Shown one piece after another: positions 14,881 through 22,337 of a DNA stretch of 25,232 nt. How positions within the stretch are numbered: the first letter of the stretch is position 1; each line of letters starts with the position of its first letter. A program made the translations under genes and the position numbers. The notes beneath the pieces were generated by a model. It saw nothing but the letters and a program-made list of their open reading frames with translations, was not told the DNA's origin and made no database searches. The DNA is from MVRV01 sp964646755 (GTDB lineage Bacteria > Desulfobacterota > Syntrophia > Syntrophales > Smithellaceae): contig CAZYIE010000046.1 of NCBI GenBank assembly GCA_964646755.1, forward strand, positions 1 to 25,232, read 5' to 3'.

Positions 14881-15594
14881 ATGTGTAATCGTGCAGATAC
14901 TGAATTCGGACGAATAGTAATAAAAGAAGATGATATCAGAGGCAAAGACATTCTAGAGGTCGGAGCTTATGACGTCAATGGATCTATGAGACCTCACGTC
15001 CAATCATTAAACCCTCGCAAGTATGTAGGTGTTGATATTGCAGCGGGACCTGGTGTCGATTTTGTCGCTGATGTAACGGCTCTTTTAGATCATTTTGAAT
15101 ACGGTTCATTTGATGTGGTTATTGCAACTGAGGTTTTGGAACACGTTAAGAATTGGCGGAAAGCTGTTTCCAACATAAAACACATCGTTAAACCAGGTGG
15201 ACGGGTAATTATAACCGTACCGTCAAAGGGTTGCGGTTTTCACGGTTGTCCGGAGGATCATTGGAGATATGAAAGTGAAGATATAAAAACCATTTTTTCC
15301 GATTTCATCATTGAAGAATTATGGAAAAGCCCGGCAGTCGAAGGTGTATTCCTGAAAGCTAAACGACCGGATAATTTGATTGAATTTGATACGTCCAATT
15401 ACAAACTATATTCGATCATGAAAGGACGGCGAGCGCTTGATAATCGGGGTGTGGAAATTATGTTTTTTAATATGCGAATGCTCGCCAGAATAATTCGCAA
15501 AACACCCTCACATATTCAATATTTGTTCAAAGGGTCTTCCATTTGCGAAGTGGCCACTTGGATAAATCATCCGCCTTTAAATCATCCTAACTGA
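14881..15594 (+). CDS. Class I SAM-dependent methyltransferase
   Basis: Predicted methyltransferase of the Methyltransf_11/25 type. KDILEVGAYDVNGSMRP (motif I, about 22-38), YVGVDIAAGPGVDFVADV (acidic end of beta2), SFDVVIATEVLEHVKNWRKAV (post-motif II with the LEHV signature) and GGRVIITVPSKGCGFHG (motif III) are clear. A CPEDHWRYESEDIKTIFSDF stretch follows, which this type uses for substrate placement. I prefer the ATG at 14881, preceded by GAGG 9 nt upstream and an AAGGG closer in; the in-frame ATG at 14866 has no ribosome binding site. It stands alone behind a good promoter; its stop codon is inside the inverted repeat 15583-15629. Substrate unknown; glycan or small-molecule roles are both possible given the acyl ligase next door. 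Confidence 0.85.
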   Translation: MCNRADTEFGRIVIKEDDIRGKDILEVGAYDVNGSMRPHVQSLNPRKYVGVDIAAGPGVDFVADVTALLDHFEYGSFDVVIATEVLEHVKNWRKAVSNIKHIVKPGGRVIITVPSKGCGFHGCPEDHWRYESEDIKTIFSDFIIEELWKSPAVEGVFLKAKRPDNLIEFDTSNYKLYSIMKGRRALDNRGVEIMFFNMRMLARIIRKTPSHIQYLFKGSSICEVATWINHPPLNHPN

Positions 15595-15629
15595 GCTTTA
15601 ACTTCAAACTATGTGGGAGAGTTAGGATG
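15583..15629. repeat. 10-bp perfect inverted repeat over the methyltransferase stop codon
   Basis: CATCCTAACT (15583-15592) and AGTTAGGATG (15620-15629) are exact complements separated by 27 nt. The left arm includes the first base of the TGA stop. A G-U and an A-U pair could extend the stem by two. No T-run follows, so it is not a classical terminator. Confidence 0.5.
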
Positions 15630-15732
15630 GTGTCGCCTATTAATGTTTTGAGACTGAGTTTATCCTATTGAAAAACCCTGCTTCCTTATGTTAAGAGAGC
15701 AATTAATAATTCCCTCGGAGGTAAGTTTAATA

Positions 15733-17190
15733 ATGAATTTAGCCTGGTTAATGGAAAACGCTGCGCAAAATTTCGCGGATAGGCCGGCCTTAATTTGTGA
15801 AAACCAGCGCATCAATTATTCACAGCTCAACTGTTCTGTTAATGCCATTGCCCACTTATTAAAGCAAGCAGGCCTGACCAAAGGCGATAAAGTTGCTGTG
15901 ATGCTCCCCAATATCCCGGAATTTATTTATTGCTACTTTGCCGCAGCAAAAATGGGAGCAGTTGCCGTTCCTTTGAATACGGCTGCTACATCCTATGAGC
16001 TTTCCTACCTGCTGGAAAATAGTAATGCCAAAGTGCTTATCACTATGGAATCAGCCCGAAAAAAATATGAAGAAATTAAAGATAAGCTTTCCTTCTGCAA
16101 AAGCCTGATTATTGTTGACTCCGGCGATCAAAATTCCTCCTTTCAGAAAGCCTTGCAGGAAGGACCATTTGTCAATCCGGCAGTTGCAATAGACTCTGAG
16201 GATCCGGCGGTTATGGTATATACATCCGGCCTGACCGGCAAACCTTTAGGCGCCGTTCTTACTCACGGCAATCTTTATTCGCAATCTGATCTCATCGTTT
16301 CTCTTATTCAAAGGACCTCCGAAGATAAAGGTCTCTCGCTGATCCCTTTATTTCATACCTTTGGCGCAACTGCCAATATGATAGCCATTCTACGTTGCGG
16401 TTGCAGCGTAGTGATGATAAATGCATTTTCCATGGACAGCCTTTTCAGTATCATTGAAAAGGAAAAAATAACCTATATTTGTGCTGTACCGCGCCTTTAC
16501 CTGGGGATGATGTTCTTTGAAGGAGCGGCAAAATATGACGTAAGCTCACTGAATGTTTGTGTTACCGGAGGCTCAACGATGCCGGCGGAATTCATACCAA
16601 CATTCGAAAAACAATTCGGTGTAAAAATTCTGGAAGGATATGGTTTGACGGAAGCTGCACCTGTTTGCTCTTTTACAAGGCGGGGAATGGTACAGAAACC
16701 CGGCTCAATCGGGACAGCAATTCCCGACGCAGTAATTAAGATTGTCGATGAAACCGGTCGCGAACTACCGCGGGGCGAAATCGGGGAGCTTATTGTGAAG
16801 GGTAAAAATGTCATGAAGGGCTACCATAAAGATGATGCGGCAACTGCATCCGTTATTAAAGATGGCTGGCTCTACACCGGCGATTTAGGCAAAATGGATC
16901 AAGATGATTACATATTTCTTACCGGCCGGAAGAAAAGAATGATTATTACCAGTGGCTTTAATGTATATCCACGGGAAGTAGAAAATATTTTGAATCAGCA
17001 TCCGGCAGTTCTTGCTTCCAAGGTAGTCGCAAAAGCCGATTTAATGCGGGGAGAAATCGTTAAAGCGGAAATTGTAAAAAAAGATGGCGTATCAGTTGAT
17101 GACAAAACAATCATGAAGTATTGCCGGACTTATCTTTCCCCATACAAAGTGCCACGGGAAGTTGAATTTGTGACTAAACTAGTGGATTAA
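15733..17190 (+). CDS. AMP-forming acyl-CoA synthetase-like protein, catalytic lysines missing
   Basis: Adenylate-forming (ANL) superfamily protein, most like long-chain fatty-acid CoA ligases. Clear family parts: NLAWLMENAAQNFADRPAL start, VAVMLPNIPEF, GAVAVPLNT, GYGLTEAAPVC (A5), WLYTGDLGKMD (A7) and GRKKRMIITSGFNVYPREVENIL (A8). Two departures matter. The A3 phosphate loop reads YTSGLTGKPLG (163-173) where the family has TSGTTGxPKG, so Thr and Lys are both Leu (167 and 172). The protein also stops at FVTKLVD, before the A10 segment LPKxxxGKxxR that supplies the adenylation lysine, so about 15-25 residues are absent. Start ATG 15733 has GGAGG at 15717-15721; ATG 15688 upstream has none. It may be inactive, altered, or rescued by another protein. 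A thiolase follows after 126 bp. Confidence 0.88.
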   Translation: MNLAWLMENAAQNFADRPALICENQRINYSQLNCSVNAIAHLLKQAGLTKGDKVAVMLPNIPEFIYCYFAAAKMGAVAVPLNTAATSYELSYLLENSNAKVLITMESARKKYEEIKDKLSFCKSLIIVDSGDQNSSFQKALQEGPFVNPAVAIDSEDPAVMVYTSGLTGKPLGAVLTHGNLYSQSDLIVSLIQRTSEDKGLSLIPLFHTFGATANMIAILRCGCSVVMINAFSMDSLFSIIEKEKITYICAVPRLYLGMMFFEGAAKYDVSSLNVCVTGGSTMPAEFIPTFEKQFGVKILEGYGLTEAAPVCSFTRRGMVQKPGSIGTAIPDAVIKIVDETGRELPRGEIGELIVKGKNVMKGYHKDDAATASVIKDGWLYTGDLGKMDQDDYIFLTGRKKRMIITSGFNVYPREVENILNQHPAVLASKVVAKADLMRGEIVKAEIVKKDGVSVDDKTIMKYCRTYLSPYKVPREVEFVTKLVD

Positions 17191-17286
17191 TCCGATACTT
17201 TATGTATTTATCAACCATGGGAAATGTTATAAAAAAGTGCGTTCTTCCTTTGCCGGTTGTCTGCGAAAGCACGGCAGGAGAATAAA

Positions 17287-17304
17287 ATGAAATTACTTCA
17301 ATAA
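17287..17304 (+). other. Five-codon mini-ORF (MKLLQ) in the thiolase leader
   Basis: ATG at 17287 has AGGAG (17276-17280) 6 nt upstream, and its TAA stop runs directly into the thiolase ribosome binding site (AAAGGAGA at 17303-17310). The position suits a translated leader or coupling device. Five codons are too few to exclude chance. Confidence 0.35.
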
Positions 17305-17316
17305 AGGAGAAAGAAT

Positions 17317-18606
17317 ATGAAAGAAGCAGTAATTGTAAGTGGAGCAAGGACAGCGATAGGAGAGTTTGGCGGATCACTGAAGGGAGTGAAGACAGTTGAC
17401 TTGGGCGCACTGGTAATTAAGGAAGCCTTAAAGCGTGCAGGTTTAAGACCGGCAGTTAATGATTTAATAAAAAGCTGCCGCGCGGACGCTCTGGGCAATT
17501 TCGACATGACGGAAATCAATAAGAAATACTATGATTATGATTCTTCACTAAAGCCGGTTTATGTCGATGAAGTAATCATGGGTAATGTTTTACAGGGTGG
17601 ACAGGGACAGAATATAGCCAGGCAGGCTTCTATTTTCGCCGGTTTGCCGGAAGAAACCAATGCCTATACAGTCAATATCGTATGCGCTTCGGGAATGAAA
17701 GCCATAGCCCTTGCGGCACAGGCTATTGTCGCCGGTGAGGCGGATATTTTAGTCGCCGGCGGAATGGAAAATATGAGCAATACACCTTTTGGCGTAAACA
17801 ATGCGCGCTGGGGCTATCGCATGAGCATGCCCTTTGGCCAAATTACCGACTTGATGGTTTATGACGGTCTTTATGAAATATTCAACGGCTACCATATGGG
17901 TATGACCGCGGAAAACATCGCTGCTCTTTATAAGATTTCCCGTCAGGAACAGGATGAGTTTGCTTTTAGAAGCCACCAGAGAGCAAGGGCAGCCATCGCC
18001 AACGGATCTTTCAAGGATGAAATTGTCCCGGTAATCATTCCCCAGAAAAAAGGCGACCCCAAGGTATTTGCTGTAGATGAACGTCCCATGGATACATCAC
18101 TGGAGAAGATGAGCAAACTGCCGACGGCATTCAAAAAAGATGGAACAGTAACAGCAGGCAATGCTTCCGGGATTAACGATGCAGCTGCCGCCGTTCTGAT
18201 TATGAGCGCAGAGAAAGCCAAAGAATTAGGTTTAACGCCACTGGCAAAGATTAAAGGTTGTGCCAGCGGCGGCGTGGATCCGGCCTATATGGGTTTGGGA
18301 CCGATTCCGGCAACCCGCAAATTGTTCAAGAAATTAAATCTGACCATTAAGGATATTGATCTGGCAGAATTGAATGAAGCTTTTGCCGTTCAGTCACTGG
18401 CCTGCATGAAAGAGTTAGGCGTTGATGGCGAAAAATGCAATCTCAACGGCGGCGCAGTTTCTCTGGGCCATCCCATCGGTTGTTCCGGCGCACGCATTAC
18501 CTATTCGCTGGCCATGCAAATGCAGAAGAAAGACTTAAAACTTGGACTTGCCTCCCTTTGTATCGGCGGCGGACAGGGAATGTCTCTGGTTTTAGAAAGA
18601 GCGTAG
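17317..18606 (+). CDS. Thiolase (acetyl-CoA C-acetyltransferase type)
   Basis: Cytoplasmic thiolase that condenses or cleaves acyl-CoA with CoA, in beta-oxidation or acetoacetyl-CoA formation. The nucleophile is Cys123 in NIVCASGMKA, the second catalytic set is NEAFA, GGAVSLGHPIGCSGAR with His385 and CIGGGQG with Cys415, and EAVIVSGARTAIGEFGG is the standard start. At 429 aa it is about 35-40 residues longer than usual. The excess is a block at about residues 46-81 (LIKSCRADALGNFDMTEINKKYYDYD...) between RAGL and VDEVIMGNVLQ; its role is not known to me. AGGAG lies 7 nt before the ATG. A strong terminator follows. Which chain length it prefers cannot be told. Confidence 0.95.
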   Translation: MKEAVIVSGARTAIGEFGGSLKGVKTVDLGALVIKEALKRAGLRPAVNDLIKSCRADALGNFDMTEINKKYYDYDSSLKPVYVDEVIMGNVLQGGQGQNIARQASIFAGLPEETNAYTVNIVCASGMKAIALAAQAIVAGEADILVAGGMENMSNTPFGVNNARWGYRMSMPFGQITDLMVYDGLYEIFNGYHMGMTAENIAALYKISRQEQDEFAFRSHQRARAAIANGSFKDEIVPVIIPQKKGDPKVFAVDERPMDTSLEKMSKLPTAFKKDGTVTAGNASGINDAAAAVLIMSAEKAKELGLTPLAKIKGCASGGVDPAYMGLGPIPATRKLFKKLNLTIKDIDLAELNEAFAVQSLACMKELGVDGEKCNLNGGAVSLGHPIGCSGARITYSLAMQMQKKDLKLGLASLCIGGGQGMSLVLERA

Positions 18607-18633
18607 ATTCGCTCTCCTGACTTTAAATAACCC

Positions 18634-18662
18634 AAAAAGGGCAGGTTACTTCTGCCCTTTTT
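18634..18662 (+). terminator. Intrinsic terminator after the thiolase gene
   Basis: A perfect 11-bp stem, AAAAAGGGCAG (18634-18644) with CTGCCCTTTTT (18652-18662), and a 7-nt loop, 28 nt after the stop. The T-run is part of the right arm and T-rich sequence follows. Confidence 0.9.
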
Positions 18663-18749
18663 ATATCTTTTTACAACATGACAAAATAATATCTTTTGCC
18701 AATTGATAAGTGCATAAAGTCGTCATAAAAGTTAAAAAGGATAAATACA

Positions 18750-19679
18750 ATGTCCATCGCCAATGAAACGACACCTATAGTCAAATCAAAAATATCCGTC
18801 ATTTCATTCTGCCTGAACAGCGGTATTTTTTTACGAGATACTATTGGATCAATTCTCTGTCAAACCTATAAGAATTATGAATTAATAATTAAAGACGGTG
18901 GTTCAACGGACGAGACCATCGAAATATTGAAAGAATATCCGCAAATCCGCTGGGTGTCGGAGAAGGAGACGAGTGACAATCCTGCTCATGAAGCGCTCTG
19001 GCGATCTTTTTTTATGTCCGACGGGGAATATATTGTTTATCTAGCCATCTCTGACGGCATCTCCGACCCCAATTGGTTCAAAAAGGCTGCCGAAATCCTG
19101 GATTCTGACCCTGAGGTTTCATGGGTATGGGGGGTCAATCAGGATAAATCTGAAGATGGTAACTTGGGAAGAATCCTCTGGGCGGAATATCTCCAGAACC
19201 CGCCACCGCAAAAACAGGAATGGCTTCCCTTCTGGCTGGCAATTAAAAGCGGACAGGAATCAAACGCAATCTTTCGCCGAAGTGTTTTCGAAAAATATTT
19301 CCCTAAAAATGATGCCTCTGATCCTTATCGATTTCAAGCATCTCTTGGTTTGATTTTGCGGTTAAATACGATGGGACACATGCCATATTTCCTTCCCATC
19401 ATTTCATACTACGGCACCAGGCACAAAAATCAGATGCAGGAACGCCTACACGATATTCTGGATTCTCTTACCAAGGATTACGATCGTGAAATCAAAGAAT
19501 ACCGCAGAAAATTCCTGTCAGGAAAAATCGTTCACCGGTTCAGGGATGGCAATTCGAATGTGATTCATGAAGTAGGGAAAAACGAGTTATGGGGATACCG
19601 AAAAAAGGTTTTACTCTATCGCCTTAAAGCCAAGCTGCGCCGCGAATTGCAGAAGCTTATGGACCATATCATCTATTAA
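18750..19679 (+). CDS. Glycosyltransferase family 2
   Basis: Predicted GT-A glycosyltransferase of the WcaA/hyaluronan-synthase-like kind. ISVISFCLNSGIFLRDTIGSILCQTYKNYELIIKDGGSTDETIEIL (15-60) is the typical N-terminal half, with KDGGSTDET binding the nucleotide. The metal-binding position reads AISDG (SDG at 101-103) where NSDD is more usual. SNAIFRRSVFEKYF and a long basic C-terminal tail (YDREIKEYRRKFL, RLKAKLRRELQKLM) follow. AAGG lies about 9 nt before the ATG. It is separated from the thiolase by a terminator, so it should have its own promoter; only weak candidates are visible. It is convergent with the heptose operon, 32 bp apart. Donor and acceptor unknown. Confidence 0.9.
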   Translation: MSIANETTPIVKSKISVISFCLNSGIFLRDTIGSILCQTYKNYELIIKDGGSTDETIEILKEYPQIRWVSEKETSDNPAHEALWRSFFMSDGEYIVYLAISDGISDPNWFKKAAEILDSDPEVSWVWGVNQDKSEDGNLGRILWAEYLQNPPPQKQEWLPFWLAIKSGQESNAIFRRSVFEKYFPKNDASDPYRFQASLGLILRLNTMGHMPYFLPIISYYGTRHKNQMQERLHDILDSLTKDYDREIKEYRRKFLSGKIVHRFRDGNSNVIHEVGKNELWGYRKKVLLYRLKAKLRRELQKLMDHIIY

Positions 19680-19711
19680 CGCTAAGCTTTACTCACTATA
19701 AGCGGGAATAC

Positions 19712-20440
19712 TTATTTGCGTGAATCACGGATAGACAATCGTTGCAGAGCACGCAAATATCTTTCCGGTGTTCCAATATCGATCACCTGGGCATTTGTCC
19801 GAAAACCATAACAACCCTCGGAAAGAATTTTCGGAAAGAAATTATTTTCCAATGAGAAGCGTGCTGTCTCAGGCATACATTCGAAAACATCCCGCTTCAT
19901 TAGATAGATGCCTCCATTGACAAACATGTTCTCTTGACATTCTTTCTTTTCTCTGAAGCTTATAACACGTTGATTTTCATCCACTACAATAGTTCCATAC
20001 TCTTGCCCCGGTTGAGGTTCAGCCAGCACAATGGAAACAATTCCCCCCTTCTGCAAATGAAAAGAGTGGAACCGGGAAAAATCAACCGGACAAATGGAAT
20101 CGCCGTTCATGACCAGAAATAATGAGCCGGTAATCATGGAAGCGGCATTTTTCAGAGCTCCACCCGTTCCCAGTGGCTCTTCCTCCTCGGAAAAGACAAC
20201 CTCATACTCCCTCTCCTGAAAATTTTCGCGGATTTTCTCTCGCAGATGTCCGACACATAGAATAAATCTTTTAAACCCGAAGGGCAGAAGTGATTCAATC
20301 AGAATATCAATAAAAGGCCGGCCGGCAAAAGGCATCAAGGCCTTGGGCATATCAGGACTGATTTCGCGCAAACGTGTGCCCAAACCTCCACAGAGAATAA
20401 CAACATCAATTTTCTCTAGTTCACTTTGTATATTTATCAT
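19712..20440 (-). CDS. hddC: D-glycero-alpha-D-manno-heptose 1-phosphate guanylyltransferase HddC
   Basis: Nucleotidyltransferase that joins GTP and D-glycero-alpha-D-manno-heptose 1-phosphate into the GDP-heptose donor. The nucleotide loop reads VVILCGGLGTRLREISPDMPKALMPFAGRPF (13-43), with the GxGTRL and PKAL lysine signature; LGTGGALKNA (91-100) and VMNGDS with its metal-binding Asp follow, then GGIYLMKRDVFE and IDIGTPERY at the C-terminus. The same fold occurs in many sugar-phosphate nucleotidyltransferases; the HddC call rests on the adjacent hddA and the short length (242 aa). Its ATG overlaps the hddA stop (TAATG). It is the last gene of the minus-strand operon in this window. Confidence 0.85.
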   Translation of the reverse strand: MINIQSELEKIDVVILCGGLGTRLREISPDMPKALMPFAGRPFIDILIESLLPFGFKRFILCVGHLREKIRENFQEREYEVVFSEEEEPLGTGGALKNAASMITGSLFLVMNGDSICPVDFSRFHSFHLQKGGIVSIVLAEPQPGQEYGTIVVDENQRVISFREKKECQENMFVNGGIYLMKRDVFECMPETARFSLENNFFPKILSEGCYGFRTNAQVIDIGTPERYLRALQRLSIRDSRK

Positions 20441-21429
20441 TATGTAGAATAAGAAACCAAATGTGACCCCAAATTTTCAAAGCGCATAGGGACAAGCAGT
20501 AATTCTTTCATTTTCTCCTTTACTTTAACCTGATTCTCAGGAGGAACAAATAAAAGCATAAATCCACCACCACCCGCTCCACACAATTTACCGCCAATGG
20601 CGCCGGCGCCAATGGCTGCTTGGTACATATCATCGATACTGTCATTGGAAATTAGCTTTGTCAGATTTCTTTTTATTATCCACGACTCATGAAGTAATTT
20701 TCCAAATTCATTTAATCCTTCGATGGGCCCATTAAGGATATTTATGGCCTCATCAACCATTTCTTTCATCACGTTAAGTTCCTTGATCTTATTTGGCGTT
20801 TGCACAATCTGCTCTTTAGATACCTCACTTGCATATCGGGGAAAACCTGTAAAATAGAACAGAAGACTGCTTTGAAGATAAGCCAGCTTTTCTTCATTGA
20901 CAGGGATGGTCTGTACAAAAATACCGTCTTTTCTTCCGCCGAATTCAATATGGTTAAAACCACCGAACGCAGCCGCAGTCTGATCTTGCGATCCTACCGG
21001 CTCTCCGATCAAATCCTGCTCAACATGGATGGCATCAAAGGCAAGACGCCTTTTCGTAACAACTTCGCCCTTCAATGCATATAAGGCATTAAGTAAACCT
21101 ACTGTAAATGAAGAGCTTGATCCAATACCGGACAAGGCTGGAATATCGCCGGTATGAACTATCTCCACGCCTTTTTCGATCCCCATATATTTCAGACATT
21201 CACGTGCGGAAGGATGAACAATTTGATCGGCTGTTTGTGTTTCTTCCCTGTTTGAATATCTGATGCGAAATTTGTGATCAAAAAACGGTGGAAGATAACG
21301 GCATGTTATATAACAGTACTTATTGATGGTCGTGCTTAAAACTGCACCACCGTGCTCTTTATAGAAAACAGGATAATCAGTTCCACCACCAAAAAAAGAA
21401 ATACGAAAAGGTGTTCTTGTGATAATCAC
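20440..21429 (-). CDS. hddA: D-glycero-alpha-D-manno-heptose-7-phosphate kinase HddA (GHMP kinase)
   Basis: GHMP-superfamily kinase that phosphorylates C1 of D-glycero-alpha-D-manno-heptose 7-phosphate, the branch leading to GDP-heptose. IITRTPFRISFFGGGTDYP (2-20) is the substrate-binding start typical of HddA, SGIGSSSSFTVG (about 100-111) is the ATP loop, IGEPVGSQDQTAAAFGG follows, and KLCGAGGGGFMLLF (about 281-294) is motif 3. I use GTG at 21429: it overlaps the upstream stop as GTGA, has a G-rich run 10 nt upstream, and gives the canonical I-I-T-R-T-P-F-R start. The longer reading from 21459 adds MANKMGGLFA without support. No heptose isomerase (gmhA) or phosphatase (gmhB) is visible in the window. 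Confidence 0.92.
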   Translation of the reverse strand: MIITRTPFRISFFGGGTDYPVFYKEHGGAVLSTTINKYCYITCRYLPPFFDHKFRIRYSNREETQTADQIVHPSARECLKYMGIEKGVEIVHTGDIPALSGIGSSSSFTVGLLNALYALKGEVVTKRRLAFDAIHVEQDLIGEPVGSQDQTAAAFGGFNHIEFGGRKDGIFVQTIPVNEEKLAYLQSSLLFYFTGFPRYASEVSKEQIVQTPNKIKELNVMKEMVDEAINILNGPIEGLNEFGKLLHESWIIKRNLTKLISNDSIDDMYQAAIGAGAIGGKLCGAGGGGFMLLFVPPENQVKVKEKMKELLLVPMRFENLGSHLVSYST

Positions 21430-22337
21430 CGCAAATAATCCCCCCATTTTATTAGCCATCTTGCAGAATCATAAAGATATTCATTGTCTGGCTTTTTTAC
21501 TTTAACACTGAAGCAATGTTTAATGCTACTTTCTAGAAAACCGATTTTCTTGGTGACTGTATGCAATATACTATTCGGGACTACCTGGATAGTTACCATA
21601 TCTACATCTTTTGGTAAGCTCGAATAAGTGCGCTTAATTATGTCTGCCAGTCTTTTTTCCTCCAGTTTTTCGGTTTCAAAATCAACAATATCAACATATC
21701 TTATATTTGTTTCCTTGTCGTAAAATTTATTGATAATTGCAAATTTATTAGAATCAATATTAATCATTTCATATACATATAGGGGGTGAGCACCGTACCT
21801 CCACTGTCGAAATGTTTCATCAGCTAAAAACATTATTGTGTCTTTTTCCCCCGATGTGAAATTAATAAATCTAGTATTCGTTTTTATCGGAGTGCTTATA
21901 TTATCAGCAAGAACATTATCGGGATCAATAGCAAGGTTCATTGTTTCTATATTACTGATAGTTCTAAAATGAAAGTTTTTCTCCAGCGCTCTTTTCCCAA
22001 GTTCATTTGTCAGGCAACAAAACAAATCTATATCCTCAAAATAGTCCATTGCTTTATTGCCTAACTCTTGAAAAAGTCCTTTCCCTCTCCACTTCTTGTT
22101 TACTAGTAATCCCATTAACACACCACAATTCAAATTATTAATGAGTTTTCTTTTTAAAACAACAAACATGCCTACAACTTCCCCGCCTTCCATAGCACAA
22201 TAGGTAACAGAAGGAATACTGTTCCACCATTGAAAAAAGGAAGATGATTTTGTAACAGCAATAGAAGAACTAAACAACGATATCATTCCCCGAGTATCAT
22301 CGGATGTGGCTTTTCTTATCTGCAATCCAGCAGTCAT
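21426..22337 (-). CDS. GNAT-family N-acyltransferase
   Basis: Predicted GNAT acyltransferase, 303 aa, larger than a minimal GNAT. The N-terminal domain holds the acetyl-CoA site: VLMGLLVNKKWRGKGLFQELGNKAM (R-G-K-G-L loop) after the VVGMFVVLKRKL strand. The C-terminal half (about 160-303: FINFTSGEKDTIMFLADETFRQWRYGAHPLYVYEMI, KFYDKETNIRYVDIVDF, VTIQVVPNSILHTVTKKIGFLESSIKHCF) looks like a second, degenerate GNAT-like module, as in two-domain acyltransferases. It overlaps the epimerase gene upstream (ATGA) and hddA downstream (GTGA), so it is surely part of this operon. With the aminotransferase nearby, N-acylation of an amino sugar is plausible, not shown. Confidence 0.85.
   Translation of the reverse strand: MTAGLQIRKATSDDTRGMISLFSSSIAVTKSSSFFQWWNSIPSVTYCAMEGGEVVGMFVVLKRKLINNLNCGVLMGLLVNKKWRGKGLFQELGNKAMDYFEDIDLFCCLTNELGKRALEKNFHFRTISNIETMNLAIDPDNVLADNISTPIKTNTRFINFTSGEKDTIMFLADETFRQWRYGAHPLYVYEMINIDSNKFAIINKFYDKETNIRYVDIVDFETEKLEEKRLADIIKRTYSSLPKDVDMVTIQVVPNSILHTVTKKIGFLESSIKHCFSVKVKKPDNEYLYDSARWLIKWGDYLR

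Noticed and set aside
15688..15732. Upstream start for the acyl ligase
   Set aside because: No ribosome binding site; GGAGG at 15717-15721 and the usual NLAWLMENAAQ start favour 15733.
19680..19711. Bidirectional terminator between the GT2 gene and hddC
   Set aside because: Only 4-5 bp stems without T-runs; not enough to call.
21430..21459. Longer N-terminus for HddA (MANKMGGLFA)
   Set aside because: GTG at 21429 overlaps the upstream stop as GTGA and gives the family-standard IITRTPFR start; the extension has no support.
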